Numbered from the stretch's first letter, positions 17,386-26,664 are shown. The stretch is DNA of 47,193 nt from Aphanothece sp. CMT-3BRIN-NPC111 (GCA_019359765.1 JAHHGU010000041.1:1-47193), one strand, 5' to 3'. The notes: generated by a model from the letters alone, not told the origin. A program made the numbers and translations.

Positions 17386-20300
17386 ATGAACAACGGCAAA
17401 GTCAGAATTTACGATCTATCAAAGGAATTGAATTTGGACAACAAGGATATTCTTGTAATTTGCGACCAGCTAAATATTGCGGTCAAAAGTCACAGCAGCA
17501 CGATTTCTGAATCGGAGGCAGAGCGAATTCGCGCGGCAGCTGAAAAATATTCAGCTCGCCCAACGGTCGCTGCGCGGGGTAACAACGGCGACAGATTAGA
17601 GCGAAGACCAGGATTGCCCCCCGCCGTAGGGAATGGAATCAAGAACGTCGAACACAAGCCACAAATTTTGCAGATAAAACATAAGACTGGTTCCGGATCT
17701 AACTCCCAACAGGCGGGAGCGCAGGTTGCTATTCCCCCTCAACCATCCGTAAAACAGCAAACAGTCTCACCTATGAAGCCGACGGCACCTAATCGACCGC
17801 GTCAACTTCAGCAGGATGCTAAGCAAGCCGAGGCAGCTTCGGAAGTTAAATTGCCACAGCAGCCTGTAGCATCAGCTCCTACAGCATCAGCTCCTACACC
17901 TCCTACAGCTTCTATTCAAAAAGAAGCCCATCTCGTTGAACCTCCCGTCAGACCAGCATCTGTAGAAACGGGAGATACTGCTTTTATACAGCCAGCTAAA
18001 GCTGATCGACCAGTACTAAAACGAGCCAAAGTTGAGCAATCGCCACCTGAGCAATTGCCAAAGATGGCGAGTAGAACCCAGGCACCGACAAAACCGAGCG
18101 GTGACAGGAAACCGCCTACCAAGCCAGAACCGTCACAACAGGAATCTCAACCGCTGCCAAAACTCCAGCGGCCGGAGATGAAGTTGCGTCCCGCTGTCGC
18201 TCCGGTGATGCCGGGGTCAAGACCGGAAATAGGTGGTAGATCGTCAGAAGCGGTTCAGATGCCCAGGCGGTTAGCGCTGCAAACAGAAGCCAAGGAAAAC
18301 AACGACCCCACAATAGAAACGCTGGATCTGGATCTAAAGCGTCCTACTCCGCCTCGTCTAGTCAAGCGCGGCAAAGGCTGGGAAGATTCTGAGGAAGAAG
18401 ATACGGATAATGCCGCCAAAGCAGGCAAGGTGGCAGCCAAAGGCAAGCGGCGATCGCCAATCATCGTCGATGAGGATGATGATGATTTGGACGCTGCCCT
18501 GGGCGATCTAGAAGCACCAGTTATGGTTAATCTGTCTGTGGCTCGTCCTCCCAAGCAAAAGGCGCATCCAGGACAGCCCATACCTGCGGCATCTATCCCA
18601 ATGCCTAGTGCCAAAGGTACTAGAAAGCCAAGGAGCGATAAGGACGGGCAAAAGTCAGACAACCGCTCTAACCGTCGCGAACAAAAAACGGTAGAACGTC
18701 CCGAAAAAGTGGTATTAACTGGCAGTATGACTGTCAGGGATCTGGCTACGGCCCTAAATGTAGCCGAAACTGAAATTATCAGGAAGCTGTTCTTCAAAGG
18801 AATGGCTGTTAATATTACCCAAACCCTGGATGTGCCCACGGCTAGCATGGTAGCTGAGGATCTGGGCGTGGAAGTCGAAACAGCGGAAGAACAGGCACCC
18901 GCCACAAAAGTGACGGAGATGCTGAATGCCGCAGACATGGAAAACCTGCACCGACGTCCGCCAGTCGTGACGATTATGGGGCACGTAGACCACGGCAAAA
19001 CTACCCTCCTCGACGCCATCCGCCAAACCAAGGTGGCGCAAGGAGAAGCTGGTGGTATTACGCAGCACATCGGTGCTTATCATGTGGACGTTGAGCATGA
19101 AGGGCAAGCCCAGCAGGTTGTCTTCCTAGACACCCCTGGCCACGAAGCCTTTACTGCTATGCGGGCAAGGGGGGCACGAGTCACCGACATAGCTGTTTTA
19201 GTAGTGGCGGCTGATGATGGTGTTCGACCTCAGACAGCTGAAGCGATCAGACATGCTCAAGCTGCTGAAGTGCCGATTGTCGTTGCCATCAACAAAATTG
19301 ATAAACCAGAAGCTCAGCCAGATCGCGTCAAGCAAGAATTGACTGAATACGGTATGGTGCCAGAAGAGTGGGGTGGCCAAACCATTATGGTGGAGGTGAG
19401 CGCCCTCAAAGCGGAAAACCTGGATACTCTTCTGGAAATGATCCTGCTAACCGCAGAAATTGAAGAACTATCTGCTAACCCAGATAGGCCCGCTAAAGGC
19501 ACAGTCATTGAAGCCCATCTCGATAAAGCAAAAGGACCTGTCGCTACCCTGCTGGTGCAAAATGGCACGCTGCGCGTAGGCGACACCCTAGTCGCTGGTC
19601 ATGTATTCGGCAAGGTACGGGCGCTGGTCGATGACCGGGGAGCGCGGGTGGAAGCTGCCACTCCTTCTTTTGCCGTTGAAGTGCTGGGCTTGAGCGATGT
19701 CCCAGCCGCGGGTGATGATTTCGATGTCTTCGAGAACGAAAAAGAAGCACGCGCGATCGCCCAACAGCGAGTCGATGAGCAGCGGCAGTCACGCTTGCAA
19801 CAGGTGATTTCATCCCGTCGCGTCACCCTCAATACCCTCTCAGCTCAGGCTCAAGAAGGAGAGCTGAAGGAACTCAACTTGATTTTGAAGTCAGACGTCC
19901 AAGGCTCAGCGGAAGCAATTCTAGGGGCATTAAGACAGCTGCCGCAAAATGAAGTGCAAGTGCGGGTGTTGTTTGCCGCCGCCGGTGAAGTTACCGAAAC
20001 AGACGTAGACCTGGCAGCTGCCAGTGGTGCTGTAATTGTCGGATTTAATACCTCCCTGGCTAGTGGGGCTCGCGCTGCTGCTGACCAAGCGGGTGTTGAT
20101 GTGCGCGAATACAACATCATTTACAAACTACTTGATGACATTCAAGCCGCTATGGAAGGGCTGCTTGAACCAGAGCAGGTGGAAGAACCTCTGGGTCAAG
20201 TAGAGGTGCGAGCCGTCTTCCCAGTCGGTCGTGGAGCAGTTGCCGGTTGCTATGTACTGTCCGGTAAGGCGATTCGCAATTGCAAGATCCGGGTGCATCG

Positions 20301-20484
20301 TGGCGGTAAGGTTGTTTATCAAGGCATCCTCGATTCTCTTAAGCGGATGAAGGATGACGTTAAGGAAGTTAACGCCGGATATGAATGTGGTATCCGCATC
20401 GATAACTTCAATGACTGGGCAGAAAGCGACATCATCGAGACCTTCCAGATGGTGAGCAAGCGACGTACCCTTTCAACAACCTAG
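17386..20484 (+). CDS. infB: Translation initiation factor IF-2
   Basis: 1032 residues, start ATG 17386 giving MNNGKVRIYDLSKELNLDNK, the usual IF-2 N-terminus. IF-2 is the GTPase that brings initiator tRNA to the 30S subunit. Residues about 60-430 are a long Pro/Gln/Lys-rich, low-complexity region typical of cyanobacterial IF-2. The IF2_N module follows (MTVRDLATALNVAETEIIRK). The G domain has GHVDHGKT (532-539), DTPGH (582-586) and NKID (636-639), all intact. Domains II, III and IV follow, with GDTLVAGHVFGKVRALVDDR and LKSDVQGSAEAILGALRQLP. It has a complete set of motifs and is longer than E. coli IF-2 (890), mostly in the linker. Confidence 0.97.
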   Translation: MNNGKVRIYDLSKELNLDNKDILVICDQLNIAVKSHSSTISESEAERIRAAAEKYSARPTVAARGNNGDRLERRPGLPPAVGNGIKNVEHKPQILQIKHKTGSGSNSQQAGAQVAIPPQPSVKQQTVSPMKPTAPNRPRQLQQDAKQAEAASEVKLPQQPVASAPTASAPTPPTASIQKEAHLVEPPVRPASVETGDTAFIQPAKADRPVLKRAKVEQSPPEQLPKMASRTQAPTKPSGDRKPPTKPEPSQQESQPLPKLQRPEMKLRPAVAPVMPGSRPEIGGRSSEAVQMPRRLALQTEAKENNDPTIETLDLDLKRPTPPRLVKRGKGWEDSEEEDTDNAAKAGKVAAKGKRRSPIIVDEDDDDLDAALGDLEAPVMVNLSVARPPKQKAHPGQPIPAASIPMPSAKGTRKPRSDKDGQKSDNRSNRREQKTVERPEKVVLTGSMTVRDLATALNVAETEIIRKLFFKGMAVNITQTLDVPTASMVAEDLGVEVETAEEQAPATKVTEMLNAADMENLHRRPPVVTIMGHVDHGKTTLLDAIRQTKVAQGEAGGITQHIGAYHVDVEHEGQAQQVVFLDTPGHEAFTAMRARGARVTDIAVLVVAADDGVRPQTAEAIRHAQAAEVPIVVAINKIDKPEAQPDRVKQELTEYGMVPEEWGGQTIMVEVSALKAENLDTLLEMILLTAEIEELSANPDRPAKGTVIEAHLDKAKGPVATLLVQNGTLRVGDTLVAGHVFGKVRALVDDRGARVEAATPSFAVEVLGLSDVPAAGDDFDVFENEKEARAIAQQRVDEQRQSRLQQVISSRRVTLNTLSAQAQEGELKELNLILKSDVQGSAEAILGALRQLPQNEVQVRVLFAAAGEVTETDVDLAAASGAVIVGFNTSLASGARAAADQAGVDVREYNIIYKLLDDIQAAMEGLLEPEQVEEPLGQVEVRAVFPVGRGAVAGCYVLSGKAIRNCKIRVHRGGKVVYQGILDSLKRMKDDVKEVNAGYECGIRIDNFNDWAESDIIETFQMVSKRRTLSTT

Positions 20485-20493
20485 GTCAAATAG

Positions 20494-20528
20494 TTAGTTG
20501 TTAGTTGTTAGTTGTTAGTTGTTAGTTG
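20494..20528. repeat. Heptamer tandem repeat, TTAGTTG x5
   Basis: Five perfect TTAGTTG units start 10 nt after the infB stop. This is another cyanobacterial-type STRR, with a unit different from the GCTAATT arrays. Confidence 0.85.
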
Positions 20529-20606
20529 TTATAAAATTCCTACTAACTACTGTACGGGCACGGCACTGCCGTGCCCCTACTAACTACTACCAATTAGCAA
20601 TAAATA

Positions 20607-21209
20607 ATGCGCTCTTTTTGGTCAGAACCTTTCTTGTGGATTCATCTTGCGGGTTTGGCGGCTCTGCCACTTTTTCTGGAACTGTGCTGGGTAGGACTGG
20701 CGGTAGGCGACCCCCTGTTGCCGGTTTGGTTAGAACTCGTTTTAGTTGCTAGCGTTGGCATTGCACCTATACTGTGGATGCAATTAATCCGCCCCTTCGA
20801 TATATTCAGCATTCTGGCATTGGCAATAAAGCCAGAGCAGCTAACACCAAAACAGCGACGCATTCTCAGCTTATTTAATACCCCAGCAAACCGATTTGTT
20901 GCAATTTGTGCAGCCGTTTTCATGCTGTGGGTGCTGTGGCAAATTTACCGGGCAGCACCTGTCGCTGCATCCGTTGCTTTCTTTCCACCGGGCTGGCGGC
21001 TGGCAGGGTTGTTGTTGGCGGGATGGGCATTTCTCGCCAGCAATTTATTCTTGCAGGTGCCTGTCGCCGTCCTGCGAGTCTTGTTGACCAGCGAAGCGGT
21101 GTTTGCTAAAACCGAACCCTATCCCGTAGAACGAATCCCGCAGGATTTCACAATGCCAGGCTGGCAGGTTAATCAAATCTTGCCGCTGGTTACAACAGAG
21201 CCAGAGTAA
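20607..21209 (+). CDS. Conserved membrane protein downstream of infB
   Basis: 200 residues, start ATG 20607. Four to five hydrophobic segments: about 9-30 (WIHLAGLAALPLFLELCWVG), 40-62, 95-112 (RFVAICAAVFMLWVLWQIY), 130-150 (WRLAGLLLAGWAFLASNLFL) and a short one near 150-160. It resembles the cyanobacterial family called low-complexity tail membrane protein, usually beside infB, but here the C-terminus is short (PLVTTEPE) and no low-complexity tail is seen. The function is unknown. The location after infB suggests read-through from that operon, past the TTAGTTG repeats. Confidence 0.8.
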   Translation: MRSFWSEPFLWIHLAGLAALPLFLELCWVGLAVGDPLLPVWLELVLVASVGIAPILWMQLIRPFDIFSILALAIKPEQLTPKQRRILSLFNTPANRFVAICAAVFMLWVLWQIYRAAPVAASVAFFPPGWRLAGLLLAGWAFLASNLFLQVPVAVLRVLLTSEAVFAKTEPYPVERIPQDFTMPGWQVNQILPLVTTEPE

Positions 21210-21331
21210 TGCAACAACGTCGCCTCAAAAGGCGTCTTCTGAGTAAGACTGAGAACGGCTAAGGATAATGCTTACCGCCTTGACGCTTCAATTTTAGATT
21301 TTAGATGCCAGGATTTTGGATTAAAAGAAAT

Positions 21332-21390
21332 TTTGGGTTCATGCCCCGCCGAATTATGGGCGTAACAAATCTAAAATCGTAAACCTAAAA
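21332..21390 (+). repeat. Dispersed hairpin-plus-repeat element, copy C
   Basis: GGGTTCATGCCC, an AT loop and GGGCG form the stem. AAATCTAAAATCGTAAACC then continues the shared tail seen in copies A and D. Confidence 0.7.
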
Positions 21391-21391
21391 C

Positions 21392-21450
21392 CCCCAAGCC
21401 CCGACCAAGAGTGGTCGGGATCAATCTAAAATCGTAAATCCAAAATCCTT
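21392..21450 (+). repeat. Dispersed hairpin-plus-repeat element, copy D
   Basis: CCCGACCA-AGAG-TGGTCGGG is a perfect 8-bp stem with a 4-nt loop. It is followed by ATCAATCTAAAATCGTAAAT. Directly adjacent to copy C, so the two are in tandem. Apart from these, the 400-bp gap 21210-21609 has no gene. Confidence 0.8.
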
Positions 21451-21609
21451 GCATTGGTTGACCTCTGATTTGCGATCCCAGGGACTGTGTCTCTGGCTTG
21501 GAGATGTTATTTGCAGCACAATCTAAATTTGCAACTACGCTATCCTAAAAATAGATATAGAAATTGATAAACATTGCCCCATCCTAAAGATCCCTTCTCT
21601 AAGGTGTTT

Positions 21610-21813
21610 ATGACTAGTTATCCTGCTTCAGCGTCAAGCCAAGTATCGCAAGATCCCCAAATTTGGGACAGTCTCAAACAAGCGATCGCAGCCAGTTCTG
21701 GATTTCAGCGTTGGCAAATCGAACACCCTGTCGATGACCAACTTCAAGAGTTCAGCCTCGACCATTGGGTTCGTCGGTATCTGCGTGAAACTCTTGAAAC
21801 TCTGGCTTACTGA
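21610..21813 (+). CDS. Small hypothetical protein
   Basis: 67 residues from ATG 21610. An upstream TTG at 21574 would extend it by 12 residues but has less support. The protein is soluble, with a basic/aromatic core (GFQRWQIEHPVDDQLQEFSL, HWVRRYLRETLETLAY) that looks like a small helical domain. I do not recognise a named family. A HIP1 octamer lies inside the frame. It converges on the DUF1400 gene. Confidence 0.65.
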   Translation: MTSYPASASSQVSQDPQIWDSLKQAIAASSGFQRWQIEHPVDDQLQEFSLDHWVRRYLRETLETLAY

Positions 21814-21898
21814 AAAGGCATCCAGTTAGAAGATAAACTCAAAACTAGAAAATTTAGGCTTGAGCCTACCTTACCGTCTACATTGGGGGTTCAATTGT

Positions 21899-22426
21899 TC
21901 AAAGCCTTGGCAAGCGCCTTGCCAGCCGGCTAAGTTTCCCATATACCTCAGCAAGGCGCTCGCCCTCTACATGTACCTCTTGGGTAGGATAATTTTGTAG
22001 TATTTCCAGCAGGGTAATATTCCTGTCTGGAAGAGCAGAACTGACCAAGGCGGCTCGTAAAGATTCCCTGTTTGCTAAATTGTCGGGAGTATGAACCACC
22101 TCAGAGACTTGATCGAGTAGCAGTTCCCCGACAGGACTCTTGAGCACCTGATATAACAGCAAAGGATTAACTTTGACTTCTTGCTTCAGCAGTTGTCGCA
22201 TTTCTTGCGTGTCTTTTCCTGCCAGCTTTAGATAAAATCCCAGTGGCGTAGAGATCTGACCGGTTTCGGCAAAGGTTGTGAGTTCGCGAACGGATACAGA
22301 TGCCCGCAGAAAGCGGTACTTCAGCACCGCTGACTCAGAAGCGTCTGCACTTGTGCCAAAGAGCAAAATGCCCATACCGGCGGCAAAACCCAATATGCTT
22401 CGCAGTGAGAGCAGTCGATAATGCAT
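21899..22426 (-). CDS. DUF1400 exported protein
   Basis: 175 residues, start ATG 22424-22426. The N-terminus is a signal peptide (LRSILGFAAGMGILLFG, cleavage near SADAS). The rest resembles the DUF1400 module often found at the front of cyanobacterial alpha/beta hydrolases: YRFLRASVSVRELTTFAETG, STPLGFYLKLAGKDTQEMRQ and LLKQEVKVNPLLLYQVL. No hydrolase domain follows and no GxSxG is present, so this is a stand-alone DUF1400 protein, probably periplasmic or lumenal. Its function is unknown. Confidence 0.8.
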   Translation of the reverse strand: MHYRLLSLRSILGFAAGMGILLFGTSADASESAVLKYRFLRASVSVRELTTFAETGQISTPLGFYLKLAGKDTQEMRQLLKQEVKVNPLLLYQVLKSPVGELLLDQVSEVVHTPDNLANRESLRAALVSSALPDRNITLLEILQNYPTQEVHVEGERLAEVYGKLSRLARRLPRL

Positions 22427-23130
22427 ATTAAGCCTGAGAATATTTATATTTAACTTTGACGATATCCAATCCCAGTCGGTTCCACCCTACTACTCAGATC
22501 GTGTCCGGTTGCATCCACCTCGTAAATAACAGGGGGACAAGGGGACTCTTAGAAAAGAGTATGATGTCCGCGCTGGCTTACGCCTAATAAAAACCGATTG
22601 ACTTATAGGGGCGGGTTTAGCCCAAGATATTTGTGGATAGCAGATTTTATCTATAAACCTGCCCCTACGCATATTGTGGTTGATCGACCGGACATGATAT
22701 CAAGGGGTTATAGAAGCAGATTCCGTATCCCTAGGGAACCAGAAAGCTCAGCAACAGGTCGTTAAATCTAACCGTTCTAAAAACCTAAACAAAATTGCAT
22801 GTTCTTACCATGCATATAACCGAGCAGTTCTGTGCTGGCTAAAAGCAATATATTTTGGCGATCGCAGGGCGAGGGCGATAATTTACATCCAAATTTGTCT
22901 AAAATTTTGCGAGCAGAGACTACTGTGAATTGACAGATTTGCGATCGCGTCAAACCCTACTCTTAGAGAAGTTGCTTTCTGCCGCGTGAGCATAGCTTTG
23001 CTGAAGGCATAGGGCGGGCGTAGATAGTTTAGACGTCCGCTTTCTCGGCTTATTCCTAGCGCTAGCGCGCATCGCTTAAGCGTTAAAAAATATCTCGCTC
23101 AGTTAATTCCCACCTAGAGTAATCAAACCC
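22427..23130. other. Intergenic region with MITE-like element
   Basis: 704 bp. The left part holds a foldback element (listed separately). The right part, 22850-23100, has HIP1 sites and GC-rich palindromic fragments around 23055-23085. No coding region is supported; the SLH-protein promoter should lie just before 23131. Confidence 0.5.
22498..22698. mobile_element. MITE-like foldback element
   Basis: The ends are imperfect inverted repeats: left ATCGTGTCCGGTTGCATC (22498-22515); right, read in reverse complement, ATCATGTCCGGTCGATC (22682-22698). Inside is a second pair, TAGGGGCGGGTTTA (22606-22619) and TAAACCTGCCCCTA (22654-22667), 13 of 14 matching, plus a hairpin ACTCTT/AAGAGT near 22546-22561. 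About 200 bp with no coding capacity. No clear target-site duplication was seen. Confidence 0.55.
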
Positions 23131-25026
23131 ATGACAGGCATTAAGAGTATCGCCCACCAGGGCGCTCATCATAACTCCTTACATCTGAAAGTTGTTCGTT
23201 TTCACAAACGGCTCACCGATATCGTACCCGTCAAAGCGTCCTTGGTAAGTGCTATTTTACTTTGGTCGGGGGGGGCAATAACCGTTACGGCTGGAGCCAA
23301 TCCAGTGCCTACCATAATCATCGAAACACCGCAGGATAATCCAGCGCCTTCTACCGCAACCATCCAGACGCCGCAGGCTAATCCAGTACCTTCTACAGTA
23401 ATCATCCAGACGCCGCAAGCTAATCCAGTACCTTCTACAGTAATCATCCAGACGCCGCAAGCTAATCCAGCGCCTTCTACCGCAACCATCCAGACGCCAC
23501 AAGCTAATCCAGCGTCCTCAAATGAAATAGTCCAGACGCCATTGGGAGCTAGAGTTATTTATGTCAACCCAGCCATCGGCACAGATAGCGGCAGCGCTGG
23601 GACTACTGAACTCGCGCCAGTACGCACCATCACCTATGCCCTCCAGCAAGCAGACGCAGGCACAGTGGTTCAGCTGGCTCCTGGTACTTACGCAGAGAGC
23701 ACTGGTGAAGTCTTCCCACTCTATCTTCCTGAAGGCGTGATTCTGCGCGGTGATGAATCTAGCAAAGGGCAAAGGATAATTATTATTGGGGGGGCTAGCT
23801 ACCAAAGTCGGGTTGAAGCCAATCAGAATGTTACGATTCGAGCCGACCAAAATAGTGAAATTAGCGGTGTGACTATCAGCAACCCGAATATTCGCGGTAC
23901 TGGTCTATGGATTGAATCGACTAACCCGACAGTTAGAAACAATACCTTTTCCAATAGTCTGCGGGAGGGGGTTTTGGTGACTGGTACGGGTACTCCCAAG
24001 ATAGAAGACAACATCTTTACCAAAAACCAGGGCAATGGCATTTCCATAGGCCGCCTATCCAAAGGGGAAATCCGCAACAATTTATTTCAGGGTACGGGTT
24101 TTGGCATCGCCCTGAGTGAGAAAGCTTCTCCTTTGATTACCGACAACCGCATTATTGAAAACGTCGATGGAATTGTGGCCTCCTCCGAGGCTGCCCCAGT
24201 GCTGCGGAACAACGTCATTGAGACCAACAAGCGGGATGGTGTCGTGGCGGTCAGCCTTGCTCAACCAGATCTCGGCACCGCAGACACGCCTGGGAATAAC
24301 CGAATCCGCAACAACGGTCGCTATGACATCAACAACTCGACTACTAGGAACACCTTGCTCGCCTATGGTAATGATTTCGATACAGGACGCACTGCCGGTC
24401 GCCTAGAGTCTGATACACCGCCGGTGACAAGTGCTTTTTCGGATGTCCGGGGGCACTGGGCTCAAGCTTATATCGAAGCCTTGGCGGCTAAAAATATTAT
24501 TGCTGGTTTCAAAGATGGCACCTTCCGTCCTAGTGAACCAGTTACCCGCGCCCAGTTTGCCGCGATTATCAAGCAAGCTTTTACACCCGCACCTGAACGG
24601 CCTGCCTCGAATTTCGTTGATGTTAGCAGTAAGTTCTGGGCCTATGAACCCATCCAAACCGCTTATCGAGGTGGTTTTGTCTCTGGTTATCCTGATAAGA
24701 GATTTCGACCTGATCAGCGCATTCCCAAAGTCCAGGTACTCGTTTCTCTAGCTAGTGGTCTGAAATTGCGCTCTGACAACACAAGTCTGCTGTCTGTTTA
24801 TAGCGATCGCTCACTAATTCCCAATTACGCGATCGCAGCCGTAGCCGGTGCTACTCAAAGAGAGCTGGTTGTGAACTATCCCACCCCCACTACACTGGAG
24901 CCTAACCGAGAAGCTACCCGCGCTGAAGTTGCCGCCTTTGTTTACCAGGCGCTTGTCAATGCCGGTCGCGTTGAGCCGATTCCTTCAAACTATCTGGTCA
25001 AGAATCCTCAAGCTGCTCAACGTTAA
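23131..25026 (+). CDS. Beta-helix (DUF1565) surface protein with SLH domains
   Basis: 631 residues. A hydrophobic export segment lies near 33-56 (VKASLVSAILLWSGGAITVT). A Pro/Thr-rich spacer of six 13-14-residue repeats follows (57-139, unit like NPVPSTVIIQTPQA). Then DUF1565 (about 145-210, VIYVNPAIGTDSGSAG, LAPGTY) and right-handed beta-helix coils (about 225-410, IEDNIFTKNQGNGISI and similar). Three SLH repeats end it: FSDVRGHWAQAYIEALAAKN (about 435-490), FVDVSSKFWAYEPIQTAYRG (about 493-545), and a divergent third (about 550-615). SLH domains tether to the cell wall or outer membrane; the beta-helix is often polysaccharide-related. An enzymatic role is not shown. Confidence 0.88.
   Translation: MTGIKSIAHQGAHHNSLHLKVVRFHKRLTDIVPVKASLVSAILLWSGGAITVTAGANPVPTIIIETPQDNPAPSTATIQTPQANPVPSTVIIQTPQANPVPSTVIIQTPQANPAPSTATIQTPQANPASSNEIVQTPLGARVIYVNPAIGTDSGSAGTTELAPVRTITYALQQADAGTVVQLAPGTYAESTGEVFPLYLPEGVILRGDESSKGQRIIIIGGASYQSRVEANQNVTIRADQNSEISGVTISNPNIRGTGLWIESTNPTVRNNTFSNSLREGVLVTGTGTPKIEDNIFTKNQGNGISIGRLSKGEIRNNLFQGTGFGIALSEKASPLITDNRIIENVDGIVASSEAAPVLRNNVIETNKRDGVVAVSLAQPDLGTADTPGNNRIRNNGRYDINNSTTRNTLLAYGNDFDTGRTAGRLESDTPPVTSAFSDVRGHWAQAYIEALAAKNIIAGFKDGTFRPSEPVTRAQFAAIIKQAFTPAPERPASNFVDVSSKFWAYEPIQTAYRGGFVSGYPDKRFRPDQRIPKVQVLVSLASGLKLRSDNTSLLSVYSDRSLIPNYAIAAVAGATQRELVVNYPTPTTLEPNREATRAEVAAFVYQALVNAGRVEPIPSNYLVKNPQAAQR
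23299..23547 (+). repeat. Coding tandem repeat, 42-bp unit
   Basis: Six copies (the first one codon shorter) of a 42-bp unit encode the Pro/Thr spacer of the SLH protein. The units at about 23380-23463 are nearly identical in DNA, which suggests recent duplication or slippage. Confidence 0.85.
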
Positions 25027-25033
25027 AATCCAA

Positions 25034-25067
25034 AGCGGCGGTTTCCCGTTACAGAGAAACCGCCGCT
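25034..25067 (+). terminator. Strong hairpin after SLH-protein gene
   Basis: AGCGGCGGTTTC (25034-25045) and GAAACCGCCGCT (25056-25067) form a perfect 12-bp stem with a 10-nt loop, 8 nt after the stop. No T-run follows, so it is either a hairpin-only terminator or an mRNA 3' stabiliser. Confidence 0.65.
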
Positions 25068-25294
25068 CGATAAATATTAATCAAATTTATTTATGTTTAG
25101 GGTCTTTATATGAGCTGACCCCATTTCAACCTATATTAACTTTGACACCTATTCTGCAAAATCAGGATTTTCATAATATTTTCTTTATTTTTTTGATATT
25201 GTTGTTTGTCCGAAATTTGTAACTTTTTGTTGTTAAGAAGCCGCTGCTACTTCACTGACTATGGCAGCGGCAGTCCTCAAGCTGCCTAGGCTTA

Positions 25295-26185
25295 TTAAGC
25301 AGGTCGGAAAAAGTTTAACAGTTCTCTATTCACAGTTTGGGGAACTTCCTGCTGCATCCAATGACCGCAGTGAGGCACCAATTTCAGCTTAAAAGGAGCC
25401 GCGATCGCGCCTTCCATGCCTTCTATGAGCTTTTTACTCAGGAGGGCATCTTCTTCACTCCACAAAATCAAGGTGGGTACGGTCACAGGTACCAGTTGGT
25501 GTCCCCAGTTTTGTAGCCAATTTTGAGGTGCTAGCAGTTGACGATAGTAGTTAATCGCGGCAGCGATGACACCAGGTTTTTCCAAAGCCTCCTGGTAAAT
25601 TTGGTTATCCTCGGCGCTAAAGGCTCCTTTACGAACCGCTTGCCCCCGGAATACATCTTGCACGAAATTCTTTAAATTTTGCCGGATCAGCCACTCGGGT
25701 AAACCAGGGATCTGAAACGCCAACACATACCAACTGCGACGCAGTTGATCCAGGTTCCCAGTTAGCTCTTGCAAAAACCGCTGCGGGTGGGGAGCGTTTA
25801 AAACGGCCAGACGATCTAGTACTTGGGGAAACTTCTGTGCCAGATTCCAGGCGATCGCACCGCCCCAGTCGTGACCGGCAATATGGGCGCGGACGTATCC
25901 TAAACTCTCAATCAACCCCCGGATATCTGCACTCAGAGTATCCAGGTCATAACCACTTTTTGGCTTATCAGAATAGTTATAGCCTCGCAGATCTGGAACC
26001 ACCACTTTGAAGTGGCGAGCTAGAGCTGGGATTTGATGCCGCCAAGAATACCAAAACTCTGGAAACCCATGCAGGAGTAGTACTAAGTCTCCCTGTCCTT
26101 GGGTAACACAGTGTAAGCGGATGTTGTTCGTCTCAATAAACTGATGTTGCCATCCTGAATCTAAGGATGCCATAAACGGTTTCAT
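25295..26185 (-). CDS. Alpha/beta hydrolase, epoxide hydrolase-like
   Basis: 296 residues from ATG 26183-26185 (an upstream TTG is less likely). Alpha/beta-hydrolase fold with HGFPEFWYSW (39-48, oxyanion HGxP), the nucleophile elbow GHDWGG (104-109, Asp106), an acid in WSEEDALL and the catalytic His in HCGHWMQQE near the end. An Asp nucleophile with HGFPE is the pattern of soluble epoxide hydrolases and haloalkane dehalogenases; the HGFP context favours epoxide hydrolase. The substrate is unknown. No signal peptide, so cytoplasmic. Flanked by the SLH gene (convergent) and the DUF1815 gene, about 130 bp upstream on the same strand. Confidence 0.87.
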   Translation of the reverse strand: MKPFMASLDSGWQHQFIETNNIRLHCVTQGQGDLVLLLHGFPEFWYSWRHQIPALARHFKVVVPDLRGYNYSDKPKSGYDLDTLSADIRGLIESLGYVRAHIAGHDWGGAIAWNLAQKFPQVLDRLAVLNAPHPQRFLQELTGNLDQLRRSWYVLAFQIPGLPEWLIRQNLKNFVQDVFRGQAVRKGAFSAEDNQIYQEALEKPGVIAAAINYYRQLLAPQNWLQNWGHQLVPVTVPTLILWSEEDALLSKKLIEGMEGAIAAPFKLKLVPHCGHWMQQEVPQTVNRELLNFFRPA

Positions 26186-26319
26186 GCTCAAACGCCCTGA
26201 GAGTAGGACTTTTATTGATTCCCTATTTTAAGGTTAGCACTCTGGGGATCAAATCTGAGCGTTTTGGCACCCATAGCAGCCAAACTAGAAGCGGTGACAT
26301 TGAAAGCACCCTTCTTTGT

Positions 26320-26664
26320 TTATAAACGTCGCGTTACAGGGGCACGAGCTTCAGAGGGTTTGATTTGGTATTTAACCAAATTAGCTAGATCTTGTAGCTG
26401 ACTAATGGCTTCAGCGCCCTCTAACTTCATGAGTTCGCGGTCATCCCGCATTTCCGTCCAAGTAATACCGTAATCTGACACTAAAAAGCGAATCAGATGA
26501 TTATCCCCCAGGCTGACCATAAACGATGCGCTATTCATCTGGCTGCCGCAGGTATAGCAGGAGGCCAGGTAGCCACGCTGCTCTAGCACAATCGCCAAGG
26601 CTTGAAGGTTCATCACCAGATCGTGGACAAATTGACGGTGTTGCTCTGCAAGTCGTATAAACAC
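26320..26664 (-). CDS. DUF1815 family protein
   Basis: 114 residues, start ATG 26662-26664. MFIRLAEQHRQFVHDLVMNL begins the sequence, then VLEQRGYLASCYTCGSQMNS with a CYTC pair that could bind metal or be redox-active, then GDNHLIRFLVSDYGITWTEM. These match the DUF1815 family as I know it, which occurs in cyanobacteria. Function unknown. Soluble. It could be co-transcribed with the hydrolase gene 130 bp downstream. Confidence 0.85.
   Translation of the reverse strand: MFIRLAEQHRQFVHDLVMNLQALAIVLEQRGYLASCYTCGSQMNSASFMVSLGDNHLIRFLVSDYGITWTEMRDDRELMKLEGAEAISQLQDLANLVKYQIKPSEARAPVTRRL

Noticed and set aside
18255..19070. 271-codon open frame on the minus strand inside infB
   Set aside because: It lies antisense to the IF-2 linker and G domain, has low-complexity Ser/Arg/Ala composition and no recognisable motif; it is a shadow of infB.
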